Shown here piece after piece: positions 40,402 to 48,581 of a stretch of DNA of 58,146 bases (the stretch's first letter is position 1; each line of letters starts with the position of its first letter). Source of the stretch: an uncultured Psychromonas sp. Lineage in GTDB: Bacteria > Pseudomonadota > Gammaproteobacteria > Enterobacterales > Psychromonadaceae. The notes under the pieces were generated by a model. That model searched no databases and was not told the DNA's origin. It saw nothing but the letters and a program-made list of their open reading frames with translations. Both the position numbers and the translations under genes were made by a program. The stretch spans positions 1-58,146 of the forward strand of contig NZ_CANLFB010000026.1 of the NCBI RefSeq assembly GCF_947489755.1, written 5' to 3'.

Positions 40402-41142
40402 TTAGAATTTGTATTTAATACCTGCACGGTAACGAGCTTGTCTTTTACTTGAACTTGAACTTTCATCTACAGTCCAGAGCTCTGCAAATGGACGCCAGTC
40501 ACCAAATTGGTAACCCACAACTAGACCTGCGTCATATTCCCAATCTTTACCGTCAAATTGTCTTACTTTATCCCATGATTTAACATAGTTTACTTCGTAA
40601 CTTAGTTTAAGGTTAGGTAGGTCGTCAATTTTGTAAGAGCCTGTTAATGTTACTTTAGATTTAGTAGGGCGGTTTACTTTCTTACCAGTTTCAACATTTG
40701 TATCGCCATCAGTTGGATCTGAGTAATTTGCAAATTCATGACGGTAACGTAATGCAGTTTGTAAACCAAAATCTGATTTATAAACAATACGAATTTGAGG
40801 TTTAAAGGTTCTTTTACGGTCTGTTAACGCAATTGGCATACCTGGTTTTATTTGCCATTTACCCATTTTGTAGGTTAAACCCAAGTCTAACTCTGTTTCT
40901 GTAAGGTAAGTATTTTCAAGCGTTTTTGTTTTATCGAAGCTTTTAAACTTCATTTCAAGACCAATGTTGGATTTCAAATTGTCAACATTTTCAAATTTAA
41001 AGCCCGTGCCTAATTTGATACGGCTAGCTTCTTCATAGTTGTCTGCTTTCCACTCATGGCGGAAATCAATTTGTGCAGCAAAAGCGGCACTTGACAATAC
41101 TGTTGTTGCAACAGCAAAAATTAATTTGTTTTGTAATTTCAT
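40402..41142 (-). CDS. KdgM-type oligouronate outer-membrane porin
   Basis: 246 aa with a signal peptide (cleavage after AFA, about residue 22) and alternating amphipathic strands ending in an aromatic C-terminus (YRAGIKYKF), the pattern of a 12-strand KdgM-family barrel. IDFRHEWKADNYEEASRIKL and FKPQIRIVYKSDFGLQTALR with ARYRAGIKYKF are KdgM-like. These channels admit acidic oligosaccharides (oligogalacturonate or oligoalginate). With a PL7 lyase nearby, oligoalginate is the likely substrate. It diverges from the symporter gene. Confidence 0.88.
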   Translation of the reverse strand: MKLQNKLIFAVATTVLSSAAFAAQIDFRHEWKADNYEEASRIKLGTGFKFENVDNLKSNIGLEMKFKSFDKTKTLENTYLTETELDLGLTYKMGKWQIKPGMPIALTDRKRTFKPQIRIVYKSDFGLQTALRYRHEFANYSDPTDGDTNVETGKKVNRPTKSKVTLTGSYKIDDLPNLKLSYEVNYVKSWDKVRQFDGKDWEYDAGLVVGYQFGDWRPFAELWTVDESSSSSKRQARYRAGIKYKF

Positions 41143-41293
41143 TTTTATCGTCCAATTTGATGTTAGTTTTACATTTTAGTTCTATCACTGCATCTTTTAG
41201 AGTGTTGTGTTTATTGTTAAACAATCAATCTTCTCTGTTGCTAGTATTAAAACCGAAAGACTTTTTATGCCACACCTGATTTATATTGGCATT

Positions 41294-41304
41294 TCATAAT
41301 ACAA
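41294..41304. promoter_or_regulatory. Near-match GntR operator upstream of kdgM
   Basis: TCATAATACAA differs from TNGTNNNACNA only at the third position (A for G). It lies about 155 bp upstream of the kdgM start and overlaps a TATTAT -10 candidate on the minus strand. Confidence 0.35.
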
Positions 41305-41824
41305 ATAGGATACATAATTTTTGCTGGTTTGTTCTGTGAGTTCCCTCTAACTTTTTTGTGCCAAATTTTATGGAATTAATTTAATAAAATGTTTTTTGTT
41401 AAATATCAGTTGCTTACGATTATTTTATTGCTTTTGATCACATGTTTTTTAGTCCGTATAGAGAGCTGGGTAACATATTTGTTTTTTTTGTGACTTTATT
41501 TTTAAACACTTTGTTGTTTTTCTATTTGCTCTGTGGCACAGCGATAATTGACATACAAGTTACAAACTTAAAAGTTAAGAATTAACTGTTAAAATTAATT
41601 TCTTGATTTCTTACTTCATTCATAGCCATTTAAAAAAAGTAAGTGTTGTTGAGTATATTAAATCGTCTTATCTATTGTTTTTATTAGTTATAGTGATTTT
41701 TTATCTTTACGCTTATCAACCTGTTTTATGTGCTTCTTTATACTTTTTAAGCCTTACTGATGGCATCGCTATTACTTGTTAAATCTGATCTAGATTAAGT
41801 TCTTTGCCATCACTGCTCATTAAA

Positions 41825-41840
41825 TATGATTTCAATCACA
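41825..41840 (+). promoter_or_regulatory. CRP site upstream of the symporter
   Basis: TATGATTTCAATCACA matches TGTGA-N6-TCACA in nine of ten fixed positions. Its centre lies about 38-43 bp before the transcription start expected from -10 candidates TACAAT (41858) or TAATCT (41864), close to a class II CRP position. Confidence 0.65.
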
Positions 41841-41851
41841 TACTTTTATTA

Positions 41852-41862
41852 TTGTAATACAA
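41852..41862 (+). promoter_or_regulatory. GntR operator at the symporter promoter
   Basis: TTGTAATACAA is a perfect match to TNGTNNNACNA, palindromic about its central base pair. It overlaps the predicted -10 region just downstream of the CRP site, well placed for repression. Confidence 0.55.
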
Positions 41863-41919
41863 TTAATCTCTTCTCTGGGATAAGGTCATGTCAATCTTAA
41901 TAACACAAAGGGTCTTGAT

Positions 41920-43719
41920 ATGGATTTTAATATATTAGTGGTAGGGGTTTATTTTCTATTCCTTATTGCCATCGGTTGGATGTTCAGAACATTCACCACA
42001 AATACAAGTGATTACTTTCGTGGGGGCGGTAACATGCTCTGGTGGATGGTAGGTTCAACTGCCTTCATGACCCAATTTAGTGCTTGGACCTTTACTGGTG
42101 CTGCCGGTAAAGCTTACAACGACGGTTTTACTGTTGCGATTATCTTTATTGCTAACGCATTCGGTTACTTGATGAACTTCTTGTACTTCGCTCCTAAATT
42201 CCGCCAACTACGTGTTGTAACGGTAATTCAGGCGGTACGCCAACGCTTTGGTAGTAAAAACGAACAAGTATTTACTTGGACGGGTATGCCAAACAGTGTT
42301 ATCAACGCAGGTATCTGGTTGAATGGTCTTGCTATCATTGCTTCTGGTATCTTTGGTGTTGATATTGAAACAACTATCTGGGCAACAGGTATTGTTGTAT
42401 TAGTTATGTCGGTAACTGGCGGGTCATGGGCGGTAATCGCATCTGACTTTATGCAGATGGTTATCATCATGTCTGTAACGATTACTTGTGCGATTGTAGC
42501 GCTTAACCAAGGTGGTGGTATTTCAAACATCATTGAAGGTTTTGAGCAAACAAGAGAAGTTACTTTCCTTGTTGGTACACAAATTAACTACTTCAGTATC
42601 TTTGCTTTATGGTCTTTCTTCATCTTTGTTAAGCAGTTCAGTATTACTAATAACATGCTTAACTCATACCGTTACCTTGCGGCTAAAGATTCAAAAAATG
42701 CACGTAAAGCTGCGTTACTAGCTTGTATCTTAATGACGATTGGTCCAATCATTTGGTTCCTACCAAGTTGGTTCTTAGCATCTACTGGTGTTGATTTAAC
42801 AGCTATGTACCCTGAAGCTGGTAAAAAAGCAGCCGATTACGCTTACCTTTACTTCGTAGATGAATACATGCCTGTAGGTATGGTTGGTTTACTTATCTCT
42901 GCAATGTTTGCGGCGACTATGTCTTCAATGGATTCAGGTCTAAACCGTAACTCAGGTATCTTTGTTAAAAACTTCTACCAAGTTGTTTTACGTCCAAAGG
43001 CAACTGAAAAAGAGTTAGTAACTTGTTCTAAAATTACGTCAACGGTATTTGGTATTATCATTATTTTAGTGGCGTTATTTATTAACTCATTAAAAGGTCT
43101 GAGCTTATTCGATACAATGATGTACGTAGGTGCGTTAATCAGCTTCCCTATGACTGTTCCAGCGTTCTGTGGATTCTTTATCCGTAAAACACCTGATTGG
43201 GCAGCTTGGGCAACATTGATTGTTGGTGCTGTTGTATCTTACTACGTAGGTTTAGTTATCTCTGCAGCTGATATCCAAAACTGGTTCAACTTAGATACAG
43301 CGTTAACGGGTCGTGAGTGGAAAGATCTTAAAGTTGGTCTGGGTCTACTAGGTCACATCGTTATTACCGGCGGTTTCTTCTGTAGTACTATGTTGTTCTA
43401 CAAAAAACTATCACCTGAACGTGAAAAAGATGTTGATACTTTCTTCAATAACTTAGCGACTCCTCTACACAACGAGTCTAACGCTCAACAACGTCTTGAT
43501 AACAAACAACGTAAAATGCTTGGTCTATTAATTAGCTTCGCTGGTGTTGGTATTATGACAATGTTCTTCTTACCAAACGCATTCATGCAAAGCTTAATCT
43601 TTGTATTATGTGGCGGTATTGTACTAGCTATCGGTTTACTGTTAGTTAATGCGGTTGATAGCAACGTAAGTAATGATGACGATGATGAAGATAAAGATAG
43701 ATTACCTGAAGTAAATTAA
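41920..43719 (+). CDS. Sodium:solute symporter, probable alginate-oligomer/DEHU transporter
   Basis: 599-aa SSS-family (PF00474-type) Na+-coupled transporter with about 14 membrane helices. SDYFRGGGNMLWWMVGSTAF and TQFSAWTFTGAAGKAY are N-terminal family features, and the Na+-site region AAMFAATMSSMDSGLN-like segment reads SAMFAATMSSMDSGLNRNSG. The C-terminus is a long acidic cytoplasmic tail (DDDDEDKD). It resembles symporters of marine alginate clusters (ToaA type) more than acetate or proline carriers. Between kdgM and the PL7 lyase, uptake of unsaturated uronate is the best inference. Start codon follows AAAGGG. Confidence 0.85.
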   Translation: MDFNILVVGVYFLFLIAIGWMFRTFTTNTSDYFRGGGNMLWWMVGSTAFMTQFSAWTFTGAAGKAYNDGFTVAIIFIANAFGYLMNFLYFAPKFRQLRVVTVIQAVRQRFGSKNEQVFTWTGMPNSVINAGIWLNGLAIIASGIFGVDIETTIWATGIVVLVMSVTGGSWAVIASDFMQMVIIMSVTITCAIVALNQGGGISNIIEGFEQTREVTFLVGTQINYFSIFALWSFFIFVKQFSITNNMLNSYRYLAAKDSKNARKAALLACILMTIGPIIWFLPSWFLASTGVDLTAMYPEAGKKAADYAYLYFVDEYMPVGMVGLLISAMFAATMSSMDSGLNRNSGIFVKNFYQVVLRPKATEKELVTCSKITSTVFGIIIILVALFINSLKGLSLFDTMMYVGALISFPMTVPAFCGFFIRKTPDWAAWATLIVGAVVSYYVGLVISAADIQNWFNLDTALTGREWKDLKVGLGLLGHIVITGGFFCSTMLFYKKLSPEREKDVDTFFNNLATPLHNESNAQQRLDNKQRKMLGLLISFAGVGIMTMFFLPNAFMQSLIFVLCGGIVLAIGLLLVNAVDSNVSNDDDDEDKDRLPEVN

Positions 43720-43761
43720 TTTACTTTGGCAGTCTCTTTACTCTGATTAACATCAGTTAAC

Positions 43762-43794
43762 AAAAACGGTTAGTTTATCTAACCGTTTTTTTTT
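43762..43794 (+). terminator. Symporter terminator
   Basis: Perfect 12-bp stem AAAAACGGTTAG / CTAACCGTTTTT with a TTTAT loop and a T-run. Confidence 0.93.
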
Positions 43795-44018
43795 GCTTTT
43801 TATTTATGATTAAACAGAGAGCAATAACCATATAAATGACTATTCTATTTTTCGATGTGTCGATTAGATACTTAATTTGATCGCCATTAATTAAAAGAGT
43901 CGTTAGTAAATTTAGTGGTGAGTAGTAGGAAGATTAGTAGTAGATAGGTGAGTAGCAAAGAGGTGAGTAGTAAAGAGGTAAATAATATAAGACGATGGGG
44001 CTAAGCTTTTTGTTTATA
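43795..44018. other. Purine-rich spacer with short degenerate repeats
   Basis: No gene. Around 43915-43985 the words GGTGAGTAG and AGTAGTA recur irregularly (two copies of AGGTGAGTAG(C/T)AAAG near 43948 and 43961), looking like slippage-derived sequence. Confidence 0.4.
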
Positions 44019-44672
44019 GTGCCCAGATTGCTCTCTGGAGTTAGTTATATAAACAACTAACAAAGTAGACAGGTTAATCGTTATGGTCATCTAGACTCTC
44101 TCATTGACGTTATATTGGCCATTTTTTGTCTAGTCTATTGTCTGTAGTGGCACAGTCCTCTAATACCCTTCAATCGGTGTAAAAACATAAACTTCCTAGT
44201 CTGGTTTATTTCAATGATGTTAAGTTTCACTGCAGGCTCTTTGAAATTAATGATTATTCTCATTAAACGATGATCCGTAATAGAGCCAATTATCTCATCA
44301 TTAACCTTATATATTATTCATCGCTTTTAAAATCAAATGGCTTGTTCATGACTATTTAAAGTATTTGTCGTACTTTAAAATCATATCCCCGTTACCAATC
44401 GAGATACTTTATTCAGCCGTTAACCCGGACAGTAAGGGAAGGTGCAACATGATGGTAATAGTGAATCCTTATTGAATGTTGTAACGCTGAATTGCTTTTC
44501 GAGTTAACGATTTACTCGGCAAGTTGTGAGGTAAGCATCTTCGTTGTTAGAAAGTATTGATTGAACTCGTTAGATCTTCAACCAACATGATGTGTAGTTG
44601 ATTGAATATAGAAAGCCGTGAAAACTAAGGAGATTTTAATGTTATGGAAACTTATTGGTTAAGTTTAGTCGT
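44019..44672 (+). mobile_element. Possible truncated group II intron 5' part (domains I-III and IEP start)
   Basis: Tentative. The stretch begins GTGCCCAGATTG, close to the GUGYG start and to the GUGCGCCCAGAU start of lactococcal-type introns, followed by nested short stems (CCAG/CTGG; GTTAGTT/AACTAAC). About 620 bp later, the usual distance to an intron-encoded protein, AAGGAG (44627-44632) precedes an ATG (44639) at ideal spacing, but this frame stops after seven codons, just before MITE copy 3. No domain V is seen. If correct, the element was truncated by deletion or by the MITE. Confidence 0.35.
44248..44266. promoter_or_regulatory. Weak Fur-box-like sequence
   Basis: AATGATTATTCTCATTAA resembles a 7-1-7 Fur site on the minus strand (AATGAGAATAATCATT) but no gene starts nearby. 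Probably fortuitous. Confidence 0.2.
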
Positions 44673-44674
44673 TC

Positions 44675-44881
44675 ACCTCAGTTCTGGATAAGCCAAGCGA
44701 TACAACATTTCTATTTCCGGGTGTTTCTACGTTAAATTACCTCTCAATAACCTTTATTACTTCAATGATTTACCTTTAATTTCGTAAAACTAACAATACT
44801 GACTAGTAAAAAATATAATCCCATGATTTTAAATATAATTCTGATTTCACTTACTACTGAACTCAAGGCAGAATTGAGATT
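44675..44881 (+). mobile_element. MITE-like element, copy 3
   Basis: About 207 bp, same orientation as copy 1. Starts CACCTCAGTTCTGGATAAGC and ends CAGAATTGAGATT, imperfect terminal inverted repeats. Shares GCGATACAACA, CGTTAAATTACCTCTCAATA, CGTAAAACTAAC and GACTAGTAAAAAATATAA with copy 1. It lies directly after the putative intron remnant and upstream of the convergent PL7 terminator. Confidence 0.75.
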
Positions 44882-44921
44882 AGTTAATATTGGAAGTGCT
44901 TTTTTGTAAGGGGTGATGATA

Positions 44922-44957
44922 TAAAAAAGCCTATTATTAATTGCTTAATAATAGGCT
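44922..44957 (-). terminator. Alginate lyase gene terminator
   Basis: Perfect 13-bp stem AGCCTATTATTAA / TTAATAATAGGCT with a TTGC loop; the preceding A-run is a T-run on the minus strand. Confidence 0.92.
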
Positions 44958-45025
44958 AAATAAGTTGATTTAACGATATGACTGAAAAGGATAATGTCTA
45001 TACACTATTTTCAGGGCATTATTTG

Positions 45026-46870
45026 TTAATGTGTTTTACTTAAAGCATAGAAAGTGACTTGTACATAATCAGAGGTCTCACCTGAATTGTTTTGGTTGTA
45101 AGCACCCGCTTTAAAGTACATGTAATCTTCGAGTGTTTCTCCATCTTTGACATAGTATCCATCATAACCACTGTTTTCCATATCGACGGTTTGAGTGATC
45201 GTATCTTTCCCATCACGTATAATGCTAACGTTAAGAGTTGTGCCAACCACATCAATTTCATAGCTGAATTTTTCGTCCAGTGCGATGCCATCTTCAGGAT
45301 CACTTGCACTATTACTTCTTGAACCAATCATGGTGTACCACTGTTCACTGTTACCATTACTTGGTTCGTGAGCAATATAAATTGAACCTTTAGTATGTCC
45401 ATCTAATAAACGGTAATATAGGCGAACTGGCTCATCACTTGCTGCATGGATTTGACCAATAATGACACGACCCTGATGAGAGCTATCACCTGTACTTGTT
45501 ACATGATTAACGGCTAGCGTCGCCACCATATTGCCATCTACGCCACCTGCATCGTTTTGTTGATCTTCTGGTGCATTGCTAAATACCCAGTTGTTTTCAT
45601 TAACACCTTGAGTACTGATACTGGTATCTTCCCCTCGCAACATTTCACGGAGTTCTGTGCGAGTATATGACGTGCCTGATGATGTGCGAGCTCCACCGAT
45701 ATAATCTCTAAAGACCATGCCACCGTCAGTTGTATCGGTCCAAAAGTAATTGTCTAGTTCATAGCCATTATTTAATTGCTCTACTGTGATTGTCGTTGCT
45801 TTTGCATAACCATCACCTTCGCCATTATCAATTGGTACACTTAAGTTCCAGGTAGAAAGATCGAAGTTATCAGACGGTGGAAGATCTGGGTCTAGTGCAT
45901 TCATTTCTAGTGACGTTGTTTCATCACTATAATCACTTTCACTATAAGTCACTGTCTTGAACTGGACGACACTATTACCATCCGTATATTGGTTATAAAC
46001 ACCCGCTTTAAAATAGCTGTATAAACTTGCCCAGTAATCGATACTAATATTAACTTTATTGTCATCATCGACATTAATAATTAATGTTTCATTACCGACT
46101 ATAATTTCAAAATTAGTTGGGTTATTTGCATCGTAATTAGTCAAATAATAGAAGTCGTATGAGTCTGGGCAATTATCATTGTAGTTAGGGTTACTTTCAT
46201 TCTTACACTCATAAGCATTTGTTTTAATGATTGCCCAATAAGCATTGCTATATGAAGCACCAGTGGCATCGTCTGTTCGGCTTTCCCCATCCCAGACAAC
46301 ACGTAATAAAGGATGTGATAAAACAGTGTCATCAGTGACACCGTTCTCACCTTTATTATGTACTTGTAATAATGTTATCTCTTCACCATCGCTACTATTT
46401 TTAACTGATTCAGAAGGAAAAATAGGTAATATATCCGCAGTTAACGTATATTTTGTCTCTGCCGAGTCAGTTAAAAAGTTTTCTTTGAAGCGAAGTTCAG
46501 TACGATTACTATCACCTTCCATTTCAAAGGTTAGCCAACCAGAATCCGCATCAATATAAAAATATTCGCTGTCGTAATTTTCATATTCTCCTGCATCTAC
46601 AACATCAGACTTTGAACAACTATTGTTGATGTCATTATCAGTACAATCAGATAGATCAGTTTGTTGTAAATTTGCATTATCAAGTGCATTTACATATTGA
46701 GAATAATCATAAGGTACACCCGTATACTCAATGCTAGATTCTGAATCTGTTGAGTCAGAGTTAGTTGAGCTTGTTTCTGTTGAAGTCGAGTCAGAAGAGC
46801 TACTACCTCCACCGCCACAAGCGCTGAGCAATAATGTTAATAAAAGAGTGCTTGTTAATTTATATTTCAC
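45026..46870 (-). CDS. Two-domain PL7-type alginate lyase lipoprotein
   Basis: 614 aa. A lipoprotein signal ends at LLLSAC18 and is followed by a Gly then Ser/Thr/Asp-rich linker. Two alginate-lyase jelly rolls follow. The C-terminal one (about 337-614) has all three PL7 motifs: TRTELREML (about 405), GQIHA (about 474) and YFKAGAYNQ (about 590). The N-terminal one (about 55-310) also has NRTELRF (about 122), LQVHN (about 168) and YFKAGVYNQ (about 287), so both may be catalytic. It should cleave alginate by beta-elimination at the cell surface or periplasm. The start is a GTG with a weak ribosome site. Acidic composition fits an exported marine enzyme. Confidence 0.92.
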   Translation of the reverse strand: MKYKLTSTLLLTLLLSACGGGGSSSSDSTSTETSSTNSDSTDSESSIEYTGVPYDYSQYVNALDNANLQQTDLSDCTDNDINNSCSKSDVVDAGEYENYDSEYFYIDADSGWLTFEMEGDSNRTELRFKENFLTDSAETKYTLTADILPIFPSESVKNSSDGEEITLLQVHNKGENGVTDDTVLSHPLLRVVWDGESRTDDATGASYSNAYWAIIKTNAYECKNESNPNYNDNCPDSYDFYYLTNYDANNPTNFEIIVGNETLIINVDDDNKVNISIDYWASLYSYFKAGVYNQYTDGNSVVQFKTVTYSESDYSDETTSLEMNALDPDLPPSDNFDLSTWNLSVPIDNGEGDGYAKATTITVEQLNNGYELDNYFWTDTTDGGMVFRDYIGGARTSSGTSYTRTELREMLRGEDTSISTQGVNENNWVFSNAPEDQQNDAGGVDGNMVATLAVNHVTSTGDSSHQGRVIIGQIHAASDEPVRLYYRLLDGHTKGSIYIAHEPSNGNSEQWYTMIGSRSNSASDPEDGIALDEKFSYEIDVVGTTLNVSIIRDGKDTITQTVDMENSGYDGYYVKDGETLEDYMYFKAGAYNQNNSGETSDYVQVTFYALSKTH

Positions 46871-46961
46871 AGTAAAAATTCCATTTAATAAAGGTTAATG
46901 AGCGCATTGTCAGATTAGCGTTGTATCTTTATTTTAAGTCTGTAATGACAGTAAGGTTCAA

Positions 46962-46972
46962 TTATAATACAA
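46962..46972. promoter_or_regulatory. Near-match GntR operator upstream of the alginate lyase
   Basis: TTATAATACAA differs from TNGTNNNACNA only at position three and lies 92 bp upstream of the lyase start. Another near match, TTGTATTAGTA, is at 47062-47072. Confidence 0.35.
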
Positions 46973-47102
46973 ATAAAAAATGGGCAAATTATAATGTTTA
47001 AAAAGTGATAAGTTGGTAGTCAATCTTAATGTAAAGATGATTAATGCCAGAGATATGTTTTTTGTATTAGTAGAAGAAAATATGGGGTATTTTAATGGGG
47101 TA

Positions 47103-47130
47103 TAAAAAAGGCCAACTAGATAGTTGGCCT
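47103..47130 (-). terminator. Terminator of the jelly-roll lipoprotein gene
   Basis: AGGCCAACTA / TAGTTGGCCT inverted repeat with an A-run to its left, giving a T-run for the leftward gene ending at 47157. Confidence 0.92.
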
Positions 47131-47156
47131 CAATGATTATTTAATAGTTCAAATAA

Positions 47157-48581
47157 TTAAAATAAATCTGAATCTAAGTTATCAAAGTATGCACTATTAA
47201 CGAAACTGCTTGAGTCACCAGTATAGACAGTAAATTGCGTTGGCGTATCTGAGCTTAAGCCGAGCAATGTTTGGTCAATATCTGTTGCTACTTCAGTACC
47301 ATCTAGTGATACAGTTACTAAGTCTGCATCTGTCCATGCAATCGTGACTGTATGCCAGTTATCTTTCGAGAAATCAGTCTCTAGTGTTACATCACCATCG
47401 GTAGAGTTTTCATATCCCAGAGAGCTGCTTAATCTAACTTCAAAGTATCTATCTGAGTTATTTTTGCCAGTACCGACATTAATGTAGGTTGTTTTAGTAT
47501 TATCTGAAGGAGTATATACATCTACAGATACTGAACCTGCTGTTGATGTACCTGCAAATGATCTATAAGCATAAGGCTTACTATCATCATTATCTGCTAA
47601 GTATAAAGATTGTGTACCACCATTTGCTTGGTCTTCGCTTACTTCTGCAACACTACCTGCATCAATATTTGCAGTAGACCAATCTGAGCTGGCATCACTA
47701 ATTGCATCACCTACAGTATAAGATTCAAAGTCATCTGTAACTGAATCAGTTTCTTCTTCAGTTTCATCGGAGTCTGTTGCGCTATCAAAATCCATTAGTT
47801 CTGATGTTGCTTCTGAAGAGCTACTGTTATACGGAGGAACAAGAGTTGTACCTTCAGTATCATCATCAAAACTATCTGTGAATACTTCAACACCTTCATC
47901 TTCAATAGTAATATCATCAACATTAAATTCATATGAAGACTGCCCTGAAGTATCACCAAGTTTAAACGAAATGACGGTTACTGCTGTTTCATCTCTACTA
48001 GCATAAGGGCCAAAGAAAGTTGTTCCACCATCTACAGAAAATGAGTATGTAGCCTCATCCCAGGTCGCTACAAATTCTATTGCTTCACCTTCGGTGTAAG
48101 TTGCACCATCAACTTCTATTTGACTTCCTGTTTCATCACGTTGTTTAATAATGCCATCACTTGCAAATATTATATCACCATGTAGGTTTGATGATGAAGT
48201 ACCATCAGAATATAACGATACGTAAGCTGTATTTTTACTGCCATCAGATGCAATTGTTGAGTCTGTATCTTCTTGTAATTGAATAGTTGCACTAACTTGT
48301 CCAGTTACAATCTCACTAACAGAAGCTTGGTCGCTAAGTTTGATTCTTAGTTCACCGCCGTCGTCTGTAAGCGTGTCTAATATTTGAGCGCCTAGATTTA
48401 TACTAGTTGTATCGTCAGTACTGCTATCACCTGTATCTGTTTCTTCACTACCGCTATCTGTATCAGTAGATGTCGTTTCTTTAAATTCTAAATCATCACA
48501 ACCAAAAATTAATGCTGCACTCAGCGTAACTGCCGCTATTTTAGTTAACTGCATTTTTTTTCCCTTTTTAATTTTGCTCAT
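47157..48581 (-). CDS. Large lipoprotein with two jelly-roll (LamG-like) domains
   Basis: 474 aa, not assigned to a named family. A lipoprotein signal ends at LIFGC28 and a very acidic Asp/Ser/Thr/Glu linker (about 29-60) follows. Domain A (about 61-235) and domain B (about 285-474) both look like concanavalin-A/LamG beta sandwiches: DDFESYTVGDAI, FSVDGGTTFFGPY, VNDITIEDEG and WHTVTIAWTDADLVTVSLDG are typical. No lyase motif is visible, so it is more likely a surface carbohydrate-binding protein for alginate than an enzyme. AAGGAG six bases before the ATG supports this start; an in-frame ATG nine codons later also has a ribosome site. Neighbour and orientation link it to the PL7 lyase. Confidence 0.7.
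   Translation of the reverse strand: MSKIKKGKKMQLTKIAAVTLSAALIFGCDDLEFKETTSTDTDSGSEETDTGDSSTDDTTSINLGAQILDTLTDDGGELRIKLSDQASVSEIVTGQVSATIQLQEDTDSTIASDGSKNTAYVSLYSDGTSSSNLHGDIIFASDGIIKQRDETGSQIEVDGATYTEGEAIEFVATWDEATYSFSVDGGTTFFGPYASRDETAVTVISFKLGDTSGQSSYEFNVDDITIEDEGVEVFTDSFDDDTEGTTLVPPYNSSSSEATSELMDFDSATDSDETEEETDSVTDDFESYTVGDAISDASSDWSTANIDAGSVAEVSEDQANGGTQSLYLADNDDSKPYAYRSFAGTSTAGSVSVDVYTPSDNTKTTYINVGTGKNNSDRYFEVRLSSSLGYENSTDGDVTLETDFSKDNWHTVTIAWTDADLVTVSLDGTEVATDIDQTLLGLSSDTPTQFTVYTGDSSSFVNSAYFDNLDSDLF

Noticed and set aside
41335-41350. CRP site for kdgM (TGTGAGTTCCCTCTAA)
   Set aside because: Second half is poor and the distance to the likely -10 does not fit a standard CRP position.
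44248-44266. Fur box regulating an iron gene
   Set aside because: The match is partial and no gene begins nearby; kept only as a low-confidence site.
35911-46972. Complete alginate catabolic operon
   Set aside because: No PL17 or PL6 lyase, DEHU reductase, KDG kinase or KDPG aldolase is in the window, so only the outer-cell and uptake part can be claimed.
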